Made by a program: the position numbers and the translations under genes
DNA from: Acanthococcus lagerstroemiae
Lineage: Eukaryota > Arthropoda > Insecta > Hemiptera > Eriococcidae
Assembly (NCBI GenBank): GCA_031841125.1
Contig: CM063109.1
Location: 31,562,038-31,626,037 of the forward strand
Direction: 5' to 3'
Length of the DNA stretch: 64,000 bases
Shown: positions 1 to 12,800 of the stretch, piece after piece
Position numbering within the stretch: position 1 is the stretch's first letter
Layout of the letters: every line of letters begins with the position of its first letter
Notes under the pieces: model-generated
What the model was told of the DNA's origin: nothing
Databases searched by the model: none
The model's input: only the letters and a program-made list of their open reading frames with translations

Positions 1-600
1 CTATCCACTTGGCCAACCAGACACCATAAGAACTAAAGGCTGCTATCATTATTATATTATATTATTATGAATTCAGCTGAATTTTAGTGCTGTGGTGGTT
101 ACAGATGTCTGATATCAAATTCCGCATATTTGTCAAATTTTTCGTATTTAAAAATTTGTTTCTTCAAAATTCTTGTCACAATGATTGTTTTATTTTTCCT
201 CAAAGGTGACTATAGTTATCCATAAATCGGGCAGAATTTTCGTTTTCTAGTTAGTTCAAGACTTCTGACAGCATTTAGATGCATTTTCTAATTTTTCTGA
301 TCTCGAATTTCTATTTACCCCCCCCCCCCCCCCTCAAAATATTGATCACAACTCGCTCGCTGTTTATTTTATCAAAGTCACTACCATTCATGTTTTTTTT
401 TGTTTTTGTAGAATCTGGTTGAATTTTAGTGTTGAGTTGGCTGAAGAATTATTCTGATGTCAAATTTTAATTCAGTTTTCAATTGTATTTACATTTTCGA
501 AATTGGCGATTTTTCCCCTCGATTATTTATTGAATGTTCAAAGATGTCGAAAAGAGCATGTCATGATCAACAAATGGCGATTATCTACGCTGCATGCTCT
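1..600. other. AT-rich DNA without a recognisable gene
   Basis: I see no protein similarity or RNA gene here. The one conspicuous item is a C16 homopolymer at 318-333, one of about ten long G/C runs scattered through the flanking DNA. Confidence 0.5.
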
Positions 601-760
601 ATGGAACATACAGTCAACATAGACATGTCGACGTCAGCTTATATCGTTCATCGCAGTCACAGCGGTGAACAATAGCGAATTGCATAAGGCAACTATTGCC
701 ATGATGACGTCATTGGAATAACATTCTTGGTATCTGTGGTCCATTCTCGGTGTTGGTTGG
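601..760 (+). repeat. Diverged direct repeat, copy A
   Basis: This stretch resembles 1315-1488 in the same orientation. Shared blocks include GTCAACATAGACATGTCGACGTCAGCTTATATC-like sequence near its start, TTGCC(A/G)TGATGACGTCATTG in the middle and a CATTCTCGGTGTTGGTTGG-like end. Differences and small gaps show the duplication is old. It does not look like an LTR pair because nothing between the copies resembles a retroelement. Confidence 0.55.
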
Positions 761-1314
761 CATTCTTGGTGCCACCAATTTATGTGGATGGCCAGCCAAA
801 ATTCCTATCCATGTTAAAAAAAAAAGAAGTCCGACGGCTGCATGAAAGGACGTTGTTATATGGTTGAATGAATGTGTTGTCTAGGCGACCGCATTGACAC
901 GCTTTCCCACATTCCAATTCCTTCTCTAGTCGACCATTCTCGGCGTTGCTCGGCATTCTCCGGGTCGGCTGGTTGAAACGCGATGAAACGAATGGCCGCA
1001 AGAGGAATTTGCAGCTACATCCTATACCACGAGGGTAACGTTTTTCTGCGGAACGTTTTCTGTGGAATTTTTATCTTTATGTGGCAATCCATTGGACATC
1101 CGTGTCAAAATGATGACGATATAACGGTACATGGATGATATACAGGGTGATGAACGAGAAGTCGCACTATAGGGCCAACATATTATGATAAGGCGCAAAG
1201 GCGCCGACACGGTAACACAGTCTCCGCTACATGCATTACATACACGTTGCACGTTACTACATGTTTGCCTATGGTGCAACTTTTCGTTCATCACCCGGTA
1301 TGTCTGATCGCTAG

Positions 1315-1488
1315 GGAACATGTTCCATTCATTCAGTCTACATATTATGTAGGAATGTCAACGTCATCTTATATCATTCAGTGTAGTCACAACTGAGAAT
1401 GACAGTGAATGTGAGGCAGCAATTGCCGTGATGACGTCATTGTAATAACTTTCTCGGTATTAGTCGTCTATTCCCGGTGTTGGTCGGT
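1315..1488 (+). repeat. Diverged direct repeat, copy B
   Basis: This is the second copy of the repeat at 601-760, about 720 bp downstream. The best-kept block contains GTGATGACGTCATTGTAATAAC, with a CRE-like palindrome TGACGTCA at its centre that is kept in both copies. Function is unknown. Confidence 0.55.
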
Positions 1489-3059
1489 GGAAATGTGACA
1501 CGCTGTTTTCGTTGATAGTCCGGGAAATGACATATCTATGTCAGTTAATCACTATTCCCCCCCCCCCCTTCTTCATGAATAGCGATGAGGCGTTCACGAA
1601 TCTCCTCATCTATGAAATAATATTGCGTTGACACATACTATTATTCTGTTTGCGAGTTACTGCGGGATGTCCGCTTTAAATTTCGTCATGTTAGATTCTT
1701 TTTTCGTGCGCAGATATTTCGTTCAAACATACTTTCCATTTCGGGCTATTTATTACTCCCCAAATGAAACTGCTCGTAAAATTAATTGATGTACGCCAAA
1801 ATGCTACATCGCTGCAGAACTATGTGAGCTCAATTTTCAGTGCAACCAAGATCACCAAAGTATGGTGGTAGACTCGCGAATATTCTCTAAAAGCTGAAAG
1901 GTGAATAAGCTATACCCTCTCAACTTTGAATTTCCCCAAATTCCTTCGTGCATTCTGATCCATCGAACTCGATTTTTACTATTCATTCAATTTTAGTGTA
2001 ACTTCCCGTACCTTTAAAATTCCTTCAATATTCAGTTTTTCACAAGCCGCACAGGAAACGAAACTTTATTATAAGCCCACCCCTTTCCCCACTAGAGAAA
2101 ATCCTGAGCACATCAAACAAAAAATCTTTGAGCTTTCACCTAAATAGTGTACTGTAACTTTCTTATTCCGGCTTAAAACTGACTTGGAAGTCGTCGCTCT
2201 TTCACATCAAAAGCCGACCTAAAATGGCTGCATTGGAGCGTCCTTCGGGTCAGTTTTGTGTCGGTCAAAACTGATCCAAGCCGGAACATAAACAATCATG
2301 GGAAAATACCGGTATACGCCTCTTGTATGCCGAATCCTTGACATTGCCCACTGGCGGCTTGATTGTCACTGTAACATTGTCTGCAGTACCGACGCTAATT
2401 ATCCGGACGAATATACGCGATTCGGTGACGTCGGATTTGTAATTTCGAAATAACGTCTGCCAAAATTAAACTGCTCGTAAATTTAATTAACCGTTCGGTG
2501 TTCGCCATGCGGACGTCGAACTCCAACGGCAAACGTTACCGACTTACCGGCAGCGAAGAACCGTGTCGCAGCATTTATTTGTTCACGAGTTATTGAAGGT
2601 CGAGAAGACAATAGCCAGACGGATTCTACGAGAACACTTTTCACAAAGTGTTCGCAATGAATGTCTTTTAACGGAAGTTTATCTTTTGCGATCTTCTTGC
2701 ACGTCAATGGTGGATGACTGTTGTGAAGATTGACTTTATAGCCTGTGAGAAGCTAAAAGTAAATTGGTTCACTCGTTTTTAAGCGTAACCAAAAGGACAC
2801 TGGGTTGGCCCAGCCCATGCTGAAATTAATTGGGTCTTGAACCGCTCCCCTCAGAAAACCTCCTTTGTTTATTCCTTCCATTTGCAAACCTACATATACG
2901 TAGATGAACTGGAAATATGCCTCTATAATTCTTGTGACATCCTAGCTACTTTAGAAACTGATTTCTGTAACACCCTGCCCGTTTCAGAAATGAAGAAGAA
3001 AAACTCAGCTAGTTTAGATTTTTAAAAAAAGTAACTTACTCGGTGTAAATTGCCACCTA
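1489..3059. other. Non-coding DNA; possible small inverted-repeat element at 2165-2286
   Basis: No gene is supported. At 2165-2286 the ends TTCCGGCTT and AAGCCGGAA are inverted and are followed by similar inner sequence (AAAACTGA and TCAAAACTGA), so this may be a ~120-bp MITE, but I found no convincing target duplication. The block around AAACTGCTCGTAAA occurs at about 1768 and 2470 in direct orientation. Confidence 0.35.
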
Positions 3060-4820
3060 CTGGAACCCGGGGCCGGATGGCATCCCGAGTCTGGCTGGGA
3101 ACCGATCCATTCGCTCAGGCCAGAATGGCCACTCACCTACTTCGCGCGGTGTTCAAAAGAGAGGTAATTCCTCGTCGGAAGATCGCGAGGTTGGCTTTGC
3201 TCTGAAAAGGCAATGATTAAACGGAGAGTGTTCCGTCTTCATAACGTCCTTTTATGGTACTTGATGAAGCAGTACAAATGCTGAAGCATCTGATTGCTTT
3301 GCGGATTACGGTGCATATCGTCACAAAGGGGGCTTCGAAGTCCTAATACGGATTTCAAGCGGGTCGGTCGATCAGTGACACGGTGTTATATGTGCAGAAG
3401 ACCATCGCCAACACAGTATACAGTAAGGGTGGAATGTGCATGGCAGTCAATTTCAACTTTAAGAACACCTTCAATAAGATGCTGTGGAAGCGACTGAGGA
3501 GTGGGAGTTTCAAGGATCCCTCCGGAAGATAACTGAGAGCTAGCTGGCGGACAGGACGATGACATACAAAGGTGCAGAATAGCATCTCAGTCGGAGTCCT
3601 TCAGGGTTCGGTTCTCGAACCCGTGCTGTGGAACGCGTCTTTGACAAGGTCCTACTGCTTACCCTACCTAGGAAAGTCCATACTGTTTGTGTTGCTGACG
3701 ACACTCTGTTACTCGTTGAAGGAAAAACGGATGAGCAGGAAGTTCGTAGCAAGTCCTTCGCTAACGCCAATCTGGTGATTCGTTGGATGCAGACAAATTA
3801 ACTACAATTGACAGTCCAGAGGACTGAAGCGGTTCCATTCTACGGGTGGGAATATGGTAGTCTCCTGCGTTTAACCTATCAGTACTTCATGATTATCCCT
3901 CCTGCTGGAGATGACGTAGGATGACTAGTTAAACTGAAAACCGCATCTCCAAAGGGCATCAGAAAAGGCCGAGAAATACAAAGGCTACCATGACAGCTGA
4001 TGCCAAACCTCCGCATTGAAGACGTCAGCACTCGACAGTCATACACTCGGTTCTTCTCTGTAGCGCCTCCAATATTAGGTGCCGGTAGCGGTTGTCCGCG
4101 GAAATAAAGAAAACATAAGAAGAATTTAATAAGTTCCAGCACTGTGTATCATCTGCGCTTACAGAATAGTCTCCTGTGGGACGGCGCTGGTATTAGCAAG
4201 ATTGCCTCCATCTGCTGGCCAGGGCTACCAGCACTTTCAGAAGCTCCTGCCAGCCTGCCAGCGGATTGCAAGTAAAAAGGAGCGAGGCAGAGATAAAAGA
4301 GGTCCAACGGCAGACGACACGGTGTCTACCACGAGCCACTGAGCCATGAAGCTAGTACAAGACCTCAATGCATGGCTGATGCGACCACGGCAAGCTGACG
4401 TTTCATTTAATGCAAATGCTTACCGGGCATAGGTGCTCCAACGAGCCCTGAATCGTTGAGAGAAAGTGTTCAGCCGAGGTCCATGATGCGCAGCATACCA
4501 TCTTTAGCTGAAGCTGCGTGGAGCGGTAAAAGAGCAGAGCTCGAGGCGTCCGCAGGAAGCCGCGTAACCCCAGAGACACTAATCGAGATAATGTTGAATA
4601 GCTCCCAGAACTGAATGGCGGGAATAAGATATGCTGACCAGGTCATGCAGGCTAAAAAAGACGCTGAGCGTGAGCAATCAACGCTTGCAGTCTGCTGCAT
4701 TACTTACACAGCAGGTTGTAACGAACGACTAAGCGCTCCCCTTGTCCCAGGACGAAGCAAGCCACTAGGCCGAAGTCTCGTTGCGACGCGCAAGAAGAAT
4801 GCCGAAGGATAATACCTCGC
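3060..4820 (+). pseudogene. R1-like LINE (non-LTR retrotransposon) relic
   Basis: Translating across several frames gives the landmarks of a LINE reverse transcriptase in order. They are a PGPDGIP block near 3070, a GFKRGRSISD block near 3355 followed by an NFKNTFNKMLW block (the palm region that normally reads DVKNAFNS), a GVLQGSVLEPVLWN block near 3590 and a catalytic-type VADDTLLLVEG block near 3690. A thumb-like region around 4010-4090 and a C-terminal helix rich in basic and acidic residues near 4620-4810 follow. Stop codons and frameshifts separate the blocks, so the copy is dead. The R1 clade is inferred from the style of these motifs. No endonuclease or 5' end was seen. The antisense open frame at 4700-5185 is a shadow of this relic. 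Confidence 0.75.
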
Positions 4821-5484
4821 GGCGACTTCATTCTAGGATAGGAAGGGGGAAGACACGATAGAAAGAGAGCCCCTTTCGGCGGATCTAGGGGCGTTAGAAA
4901 TATGGTATCCACCCCTCTTGGTCGACACGATGACTCTAAATTCAAAACTGCAGCACTTAATTGTGCTAAATGGTCTCCCTCTCTTCCTGCTCTGTAGGAA
5001 CACTGAAAGTGCTGGTAGGGGGTGCCTATATCTTGGCGTTCTCTGGCTTCCCGGGGAGGGAGCTGAGTTCGAGTTTTCTGGGGTCTTCTGCTTGCGGTGA
5101 TTCTTGGGGCGGCTAGTGGGCCGGCATCGGTGTGTATAAGAGAGAATTGTAGGCCGGGGTTTCTGTGGATTCTACAGTACGGCACGGTCGCACTGGATGC
5201 GTGTAGCCGGTGCTATCGCTGCAGTCTAAACTGGGCGATGGGCTTGTTGCGCGTTAATCAAGCGGGCTGGTGGCTCATTCACTGTCCGGTTGGTATGGGT
5301 CAGCGTCGGACTGGGTGGGTTGGCGCTGGACCTCACCGTATTCAAACGAAGACTATGCCCCTGGTTGGGCCTCGGTGGTAGCAGGCCACTAGGTGCCTTA
5401 GAACTAGGCGCAGAACCCCTAAAATCAAGAGATCTGAGGCAGTCTTGGGTCCTCAGCAGTATGTGACATGAGAGGATGCGTCTC
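4821..5484. other. G-rich sequence downstream of the LINE relic
   Basis: No gene is recognisable. Sequence at about 5020-5340 is G/GGT-rich on the plus strand and could be a decayed LINE 3' region. I see no tail or target duplication to fix its end. Confidence 0.35.
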
Positions 5485-5775
5485 GCTCTGTAGCTGAGCG
5501 GTTAAGATGCTCGCTTCGCAGGCTCTGCGTCTCGGATTGTGAGCTCCCATCCGCGCCGGAAGTTAATGATATTCGATTACCCCCTTAACATTCTAGCGAA
5601 CAGAGCGACTACATTACCAATAGAGGTGGAAAGGTCTCGCCCAGGGTGACACCACCAAGTTCATGAGAACAAGGTATTGTGCGCATAGGGCGTGTTACCA
5701 TCACCAGTATCAAAAAGATTCGGTACATCAGGTTGAAGCAGACACATGTAAGAACAGGGAGAGATAGTGGAATAA
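5485..5775 (+). mobile_element. tRNA-derived SINE, copy 1
   Basis: The head TAGCTGAGCGGTTAAGATGC resembles a pol III A box, and the sequence after it (CTCGCTTCGCAGGCTCTGCG...) matches the copies at 34226 and 39366. The B-box position (CTCGGATTGTGAGCTCCC) is badly degraded. The body shares GATATTCGA-TACCCCC, ATTCTAGCGAA-CAGAGCGACTAC and GCGTGTTACCA with the minus-strand copy at 39090-39366, so head and body form one family. The head is not a working tRNA because the T arm does not pair and the body continues without a break. Confidence 0.7.
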
Positions 5776-5794
5776 AAGAGAGAAGGAGAGAGTT

Positions 5795-5930
5795 TCTTCT
5801 TGCCATGTTACAATTCCAGCTTATCCAGTAATTTTTACCGAATATTGGTTCGCTGAAGTGCGGAAAGGAGAAAATTGAAATAGAACTGCAAGAGCGTACG
5901 TAGCAGACGCGATACCTGCTTCATAGTGCT
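5795..5930 (+). repeat. Dispersed repeat, copy 1
   Basis: The block TTCTTGCCATGTTACAATTCCAGC...GAAAATTGAAATAGAACTG...GCAGACGCGA is similar to 23335-23475 in the same orientation. It lies directly downstream of SINE copy 1, but the other copy has no SINE beside it, so the two are probably separate families. Confidence 0.5.
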
Positions 5931-6199
5931 GCCACTGCCCATGTGCTTCATATTTGTTGCTCCTTATGTGTTGTTATGTTTTTGTTATGTGTACTGCATT
6001 TCATTAATTTATTTATCTTCAAAAGTGGCCCAGATTTCTGTGGGGTAAGGATAAGTTGCACCAAGAGAACACGAAGGAGCTTGCCTCTAGACCCGTGTAG
6101 CTCCCTAATGGTATAGGAAGACTTACTCTCCTGGATGCAAGGCTACCCTAATGTAAAGAGAACGTTTGCTCGTGAAACTAAAACCGAGAAAACTGAATT

Positions 6200-6900
6200 T
6201 TCAACTAGTTCGCTGCCGCGCTCGAAGGCAGCCCCATTTTCTCATGAAACCGGGATACGGCGATGACACCGTCCTCACGCGAGTCCATTTCCGCTGAGCA
6301 TTGCGAGCAACCGAACGAGTAGCATCGTCTAAGTCGAGTGCACCCGTCATCGCGCGTTCCGCGCGGTTAGCCATTTCTGCCCGCGTCCAGCGAATTCCAG
6401 ACACCTGGAAATCCGCGTGCGCGAACGCTTGCGAAACGATCGCACGCTTCTCGACTCTCGAGGCGGTCTGGTGGTCTGTTCTCTGTTGCGACAAACGCAC
6501 GCGGGATTCGTTTGGTGCGCCGGTATACGTTTCTGTTTTCTGGACTGGACGACAAAACGAGACAGCCAGCAACCTCGAGGACGCCTAGCGACAACAACTA
6601 TTTACGCCGGCGACGGTACCGGTGTAAATCCACCAAAAAATAAGACAACCGGGATGGCGATGACGAAGACGGCGGCGCGACGCGGCGCAGCGCGTTTTCG
6701 CCGCCGCCGCGAATTACCGCAACGCTCCAACGAGTTTCCATCATATAGCATCGCGATATTACCAGTTACCACATAACCGTATACTGGATAGCGTGGGTCA
6801 GCAAACCAGCAAGTACTCCCGATATGCAACCGGTTCTTTGACCACTTCGCCACCTGTTCGCAAGGACACGTTTATACAAATCGCGCCAGTCTGATCTTAG
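6200..6900. other. CpG-rich island, possible promoter or first-exon region
   Basis: Base composition changes sharply here: CpG-rich words (GCCGCGCTCG, CGCGCGTTCCGCGCGG, GGCGGCGCGACGCGGCGCAGCGCG) fill roughly 700 bp inside otherwise AT-rich DNA. Open frames exist on both strands because GC-rich DNA has few stops; none of the translations (for example 6201-6572 minus, 6602-6853 minus) resembles a known family. It may be a host promoter or first exon, or an unrelated GC-rich repeat. Confidence 0.4.
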
Positions 6901-7899
6901 GGTCACGCCCGTATCTGTTGCTTAATAAGTCATATAGTCGTTTGTCGCGGCGTAACATTTTTTTTTTCCTTCTTTCTATCTACAATGTTCAGTTGAAAAA
7001 CAAAATGATTTATTCTTCGATGCGGATAAAAATCGTATACATCAGTGGGCAACGACAGACGATGCATTCAACTGCAACTCGTGTAAAATTTCGTCAGAAT
7101 CGTGCATTTTATTATAAGATCATGAAATGTGTACCACAGGGAAAGGGCCCACTTGGTCGGTATTGAGTAAAGACTGGATTCCAAAACCAGATGGAATAAC
7201 TTTTCGAACGAGGCCTCGGAAACACTTCTAGGTATAAAATCAGCCAAGCGATACGTGCGTAAAGTCTGAAGCATAAGAACTGCTGTTGGGGGAGGGGGTC
7301 ATTTTAAAATTGTTACTGCCCCGGCGTGAAATTTCTGTTTGTAAGCTTTTGTGTACCGCGATCTAGCAAACCCTTTTTCAACATCTCTGGTGACGTTCAC
7401 TGCACAGGAGCTAATGACTGCAAAAATCATAATGCCATGGTCAGAAGGTCAGAATCATCTGCTGAAATGTAAAATTTGACATTTTATACGTCAATTGGAA
7501 TAACTGGTGTAACTCGAGAACTATAGGCGATCAAGTCCCTCTTCTGTCCTGATACACAAACTTGGTATGTGAGTTTGGAAGTATATCGGAATTAATTTTC
7601 GAAGCTTTGCGCCTTCTTGGATCCATGTTTATGCAGCGAATTGGCAAAAAAACCGTATTTAGGCTATAGCCCAATGTGACCCACAGTGAAAAAATATTCT
7701 AGAAAAAATGGAAGCTCTTCAAATTTCTCGTAGAAAATGTCTCGTATAATTATTTTGTAACCATCCCAGAAACGTCTCTAGGATATAAATTTTTTGGAGC
7801 GACAAAATTCACCCCCCCCCCCATTTAAAAGGAGACTAGGTATCTAATATTTTTTCATTTCGGAAACCGAAGAGTTTTTCTATTTTCGTGCAATACTCT
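6901..7899. other. AT-rich DNA without a recognisable gene
   Basis: I found no gene, tRNA or clear transposon end. A C-homopolymer lies near 7811. Confidence 0.4.
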
Positions 7900-9200
7900 A
7901 CACATTAGTCTTTTGAAATAGAAAAATGTTGCATCGCTTATTTCTGAACTCATATATGCAGCGACCTTGAAAATTCTGATTTCGATACCTTTTTTGATTT
8001 TTCGAAGCGTATAATTTTTGATAATTTAAAGTAAGTTAAATTTACATTATTGAGCTCAATTCCCAGGTTGAAAACGAATCATATAATCTGATTTTCTAAA
8101 TGAGCCACACGACAATTCTTATTCCGATATATTATTCAAGTTGTGTTTTTTTTTTGTTTTTTTTTTTTCCTGGAAAAGTTAAATTGGTTTCTCCAGAAAG
8201 GGAGGGAAAAGTGAGCCGAATTTGGGTTCAAAATCGGGGGGAGGGGAGGATCAAAAGCCTGATCGAATTTTCGAACACATTTTCCGATACTTCGTTTGAT
8301 TTTCCAAGTTGGACGAAATTTTAGTCATTTAAATGAGCCTAGTTTCGATTTGATGACCCGAATCGGGATTGTACCAAAAATTTGATTGAAGTTTCGAAAT
8401 CAGAATACCAGAAAAAAATATTCCGTATTTTGTTCAGGTGTTTCAGTAGTGTTATGCTAGCCCCTTCGAAGGGACACCAATCGGGGTTAAATCGACAACC
8501 TGATTTAATTTTCAAACTTGAAGATACACGTAACTCCTTTGTACGTATTTACGTTAAATTTAATTTTAGTTACTATATTTTGAAATATTCTTAATAAATC
8601 CTTAACAATTTTAAAAATTTTAGAATAAACTATTACTTTACTTAGAGCAGTCAGATTTGTCCTTATGTTCCGGATAAGAACAAATTTGACAGCGACCTTC
8701 TGACCCCCAGAGCGTAAAACCAGATCAAAAAGGAAACCTAAAGCTAGAAGGAGGGACGAAATCGATAGGTTTCTACGTAAAGAACAGTTTCAAAAAACCG
8801 CCCAAAATAGGAATGAATGGAAGTGGGTGAGGTGCATCTTTGCCTTCTCCGGGCGGGGGGGGGGGGTGTACATTTAGGGACCCACCATCGATATTCAATG
8901 TAATAAAACTCTGTAAAAATCTGAAATGTCGCCAATGTACAGTGTGTACCTAGCTGCCTACCTTAGTAAAGGACTCATTGAGTCGAATTCGTATTTGAGG
9001 GCTCATATTCAGAATGGATCAATTATTTGATAGAATTTTTAAGTTCAGCGATCAAGAAAGCCCTTATTTCGATACTTTGTACAATGTTTTCGGCAAGTCA
9101 AATTGGTCCTTTTTAAGGAGTAAATTGGAGTCAAACCAAAAATCTGATTACATTTTTGAAATTTAAAATCCCAAATGGATGGTACGTCCCGGTCCCCCTT
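7900..9200. repeat. Field of degenerate repeat modules
   Basis: A loose module of the form (A)AAATCTGATT...TTTTCGAAATCAGAAT recurs near 7975, 8085, 8250, 8375, 8490 and 9140, and again near 10665, usually spaced 100-150 bp apart. The modules are diverged and of unequal length, so this looks like an old tandem or satellite-derived field. No open frame in it is convincing. Confidence 0.45.
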
Positions 9201-9594
9201 TGGGATGAAGGGACATTCTTTTCATCCCAAAATGAACTAGATCTTCGCCCTTGATAATGACTGTTTGGCCAATCTAAATCCGACCTCCGACCCTCCCCCC
9301 TCCCCAAAAAAAAAGTCTATGGTCTGTTTTCTTGCTGACTTATGTAATAGGTGCATCATCATACATTGGCTACAAAAAATTTCGTATTTTTGAGCACCAC
9401 CTAGTTAAAAACTTGCCTTTGGTGAAAAAAAAGGTCAGAATTTTTTGTTAATTTGTAAATTTTTCCTAAGGGGTTTCTTCTTGAAGTTACGTAAGGGCTA
9501 AAAATTGAATGTTACGCAGTGCCTTAAAAATGCGGGTTATGTAAAATTTTTACATAACCTTTTTCATGGTATTCATCGTGAACTCTAAATTAGT

Positions 9595-9845
9595 TCATAT
9601 ACAAATTTTTCTTACCTGTAAAATTGAAGGTGCTAAAGCACTTAAAATATTTTGTTGCTTTATAGCGCTTTCAGTATTGCAGATAGGCAAAATTCACATA
9701 TAACCTTAAGAGTTGTAATGATTGAGATCTACAAAATCAGTTATGTACAAATTTTGCTCATCTACAATACTGAAAGCGTTATAAAGCGACAAACTATTGT
9801 AAGTGCTTTATCATCTTCAATTTCACAGATAGGCAAAATTTGGAT
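9595..9845. repeat. Foldback (hairpin) element
   Basis: The two halves are inverted copies around a centre near 9722. GCGCTTTCAGTATTG at about 9667 pairs with CAATACTGAAAGCG at about 9762, and the AAATTGAAGGTGCTAAAGCACTT block at about 9621 pairs with AAGTGCTTTATCATCTTCAATTT at about 9800. GATAGGCAAAATT occurs in both halves in direct orientation. No gene is encoded. It is probably a small foldback or MITE-like element; no target duplication was found. Confidence 0.6.
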
Positions 9846-12800
9846 GTGATCTTTTTCTGTTACTCTTCATTAGTAGAATCGAAAAGGTTATGTGCAAATT
9901 TGGTCCATCTCGCATATTGAAGGCGGTAAATCATTGAATACAACTACTGGTAAAAATCAAAATTTCGAGAAAAAAATACGTGTCTCCCGTAGCGTAACAT
10001 TTTATATGCTTCCGTACCCTAATAATAAAAAATTTAGTTTATGAATTTACTCACAGATTTCGCATGTTTAACGTTCTTGATCTTTTTCGACACCCGTGCA
10101 TGCCACATGCGCCCATTTTTGGCCACGTTTGGAACTCTGCCTCGCGAATACATCTTTCGATATTCAGCCCATAGGCCGTTCGTGATGACCATTGTAATTG
10201 ATGTTCGAATAATAATACCACTTTATTTATAGAACAGTTACAACAAGGGCGTAGATAGGCAAGGCTGGGGGGTTTAGACACCTTAGCAAAAAAAAAAAAT
10301 TCGTGAAAATTTCTTCTAACAACACGGCTACAGACTAGTTGTGCAGGACGCAGCAAAGATCAAGATCACCATGGCTAGAAGAAAATTAAATTTCTACAGA
10401 AATGTCAACCACTGAACTGAATTGTCACCATGAAGAGCTAAATCATACGGACTGGCTTCGTGCCGGGAAGCATGGAAATTTCTATCAACAGCACGGCTGC
10501 AGATTGTAAATGTCAACCCCTGAATTCGTGTCGGGGGAGCGTTACGGTTTTCGCTCAAGTATACCCAGTAGTAAAAGCAGATAAAATGCTTAAAAAATTG
10601 GAACTTTTCGTGCTGCACTCTACTTTGATACAGGGATTGATTTTTGATAGCTAAGTTGGAACCGTATCAGAAATCTGATTCAAAATTCGAAATCAGTGAT
10701 CCAAGTTTCACCAATTCGATACATTTCCATTTAAGATTCTAAAGTTGGTGGTATACTCGCGCGTCCTCTCTCGGGGGAGAGGAAATTTCTTCGCCAAAAA
10801 CAGAACTAACTTGTCACTTGGAGAACCTTTTTTGTCCAGTGGCGATCCGACTTCACGGTTAAAAAATTAAAGAGGAAAAACCAATTCATGAAACTTCCTG
10901 TATGGTATAGTGGAAAGGGTTATTCTGAACCCTATTTTTCGATTTTCTGGGGTAGTTACGAAAAAATTTTAAAGAACCTTTCTTATGGGGAATTCAAAAA
11001 ACCATAATTTTGTTCGAAGCATTTTTTGATTTTACCCCATATTAGGTTAGTTATAGCCTAAATTTTGATTTTTATCTCCGCGTTTCCTCCAAATATGGAC
11101 CCGAGAAGGCGTTTCAAACTGATCTCTATGTCCTTCTAAACTCGCATAACAAATTTCACTAGTCCCCGTGCGATTTCTTTTCGTATTGCTCGCACCTCCG
11201 CGGTTTATTTCTTGTTTTTGACATTCGCGGGCGCCACCACAGCAAAGGGGAAGGCGGGGACGCTGCACGGAGGGCAATGCGGTGACGTATACGAAGACGG
11301 CGTGACTAATGACATGTTCTCGCTGATAACCGAGTTAATTAGGTTATGTCACTGAAGTGAGCCCCGACGCACTCCAAACGCGTACATAGAAATCATTTAA
11401 CGAGACAAATTGAACTATAAAGCTAATTACTCGGTACGAAGATGCCCGATAAATACAGAACAAAAGATCGAAAAATTCCGAGCAAAGCGTCCGTTTCGAT
11501 TTTCATTTATCAATACGTAATGTAGGTCATCGGTAAATGATTTATACGTACCTATGTATTTTTATTTAGAACATTAGGATGAATATTTCGTAAATGCGTT
11601 ACGTTCGACGTACAGAGGCAACCGGGGGATTACGTTGGCCCGAACAGAATCATAATTATTACCGTTTATCGACTCCGCGTACCCACTCTCAAAAAATTCT
11701 CTAGCACTACCAGAAAAGACCAGAAGAATTAATATAGGTCAGAAATAGACGGAAATCGCCAAACAGGTAGACTGCAGACCACGCTGTCGGCTGCAGGTTG
11801 CTCAATTAGATCTCTAAAAAATTTCGGCTATCGTCGTGGAGTATAGAAAAAAAAGAATAAATATATAAGAAGGATAGCACCGCAAGGTCACTCGGCTGAT
11901 GGATTAAATTACAGCCGCAGGGGCAGATATACGTAGTCTCGTTATTCTTAATTATAGATGCCACCTCGTACGAAGTACCGACACACGGTGAATTAAAAGT
12001 AACTTCGGTAATTAAAATTATATACATCTTATTTTTTTATTATTAATTGTTACATCACGGGTTATATGGGGTCTGTTGGCGTATTCTGCGAGTACACATA
12101 CATGGGCCAGCAGTGGATCTCATCGGATGAATTTTTTCACTCAGACTCGAGGTTTGCCATTCGACTCGTCTTCTTTTTCGTATAGTGAATACTAGGTTCG
12201 TGTTTCGAGAATATAAGCTGCATCAGTTGGCTTATAGCTGCTCTGCTACCATCAAATCGCGATTCAAGTTAAGTGGGTACCAGAATTGTATTACTAGCAT
12301 TTGGCGAATCACTCGTGTAGCCATGTAGAAACAAAAGAGGACCGCGATCATAAGATCCCAATTTGGAAGGAGCCATGAGCGTCGTCACTTTCTCCCAGGA
12401 AAAGGGAACAAAACGATTCTTGGGGGAGGAAACAAAACCCATTCAAGAAAAAACGAGTGACTTCGCTACTCGAAGAGGACCGACAACGGTAACACTTTCA
12501 AATTGCGAAGCTGCAGACTGCAGTCGCGCAGCTCTATCACTCTTTTCAACAACAGAAAGGTACTCTGCAACCAATTCCAACCAATTCACGTGGGATCTTT
12601 TAGGAAATTGTAATTCTTAATACGCTAAAGACAAAGAAGGAATTTTATTTCAACTCGAACAAAGTTTACAATTTTAATAGGCATAACCAAGATTATCACC
12701 AATGCTATCAACATTCGTTAACTGGCATTCAGTTTTGAAAACATCGGAAGTACATCATTGTTCGTCATAACTACGTACCTCAACATTGACGTGTAGAATG

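Noticed and set aside
601..1488. LTR pair of a retrotransposon
   Set aside because: The copies are short and diverged, with no TG...CA ends, primer-binding site or retroviral coding sequence between them.
4700..5185. 161-codon open frame on the minus strand
   Set aside because: Largely antisense to the LINE relic and G-rich DNA; proline/arginine-rich composition is what that strand would give by chance.
6201..6853. Several open frames of 80-120 codons on both strands
   Set aside because: They lie in CpG-rich DNA where stops are rare, overlap one another on both strands, and have no recognisable domain.
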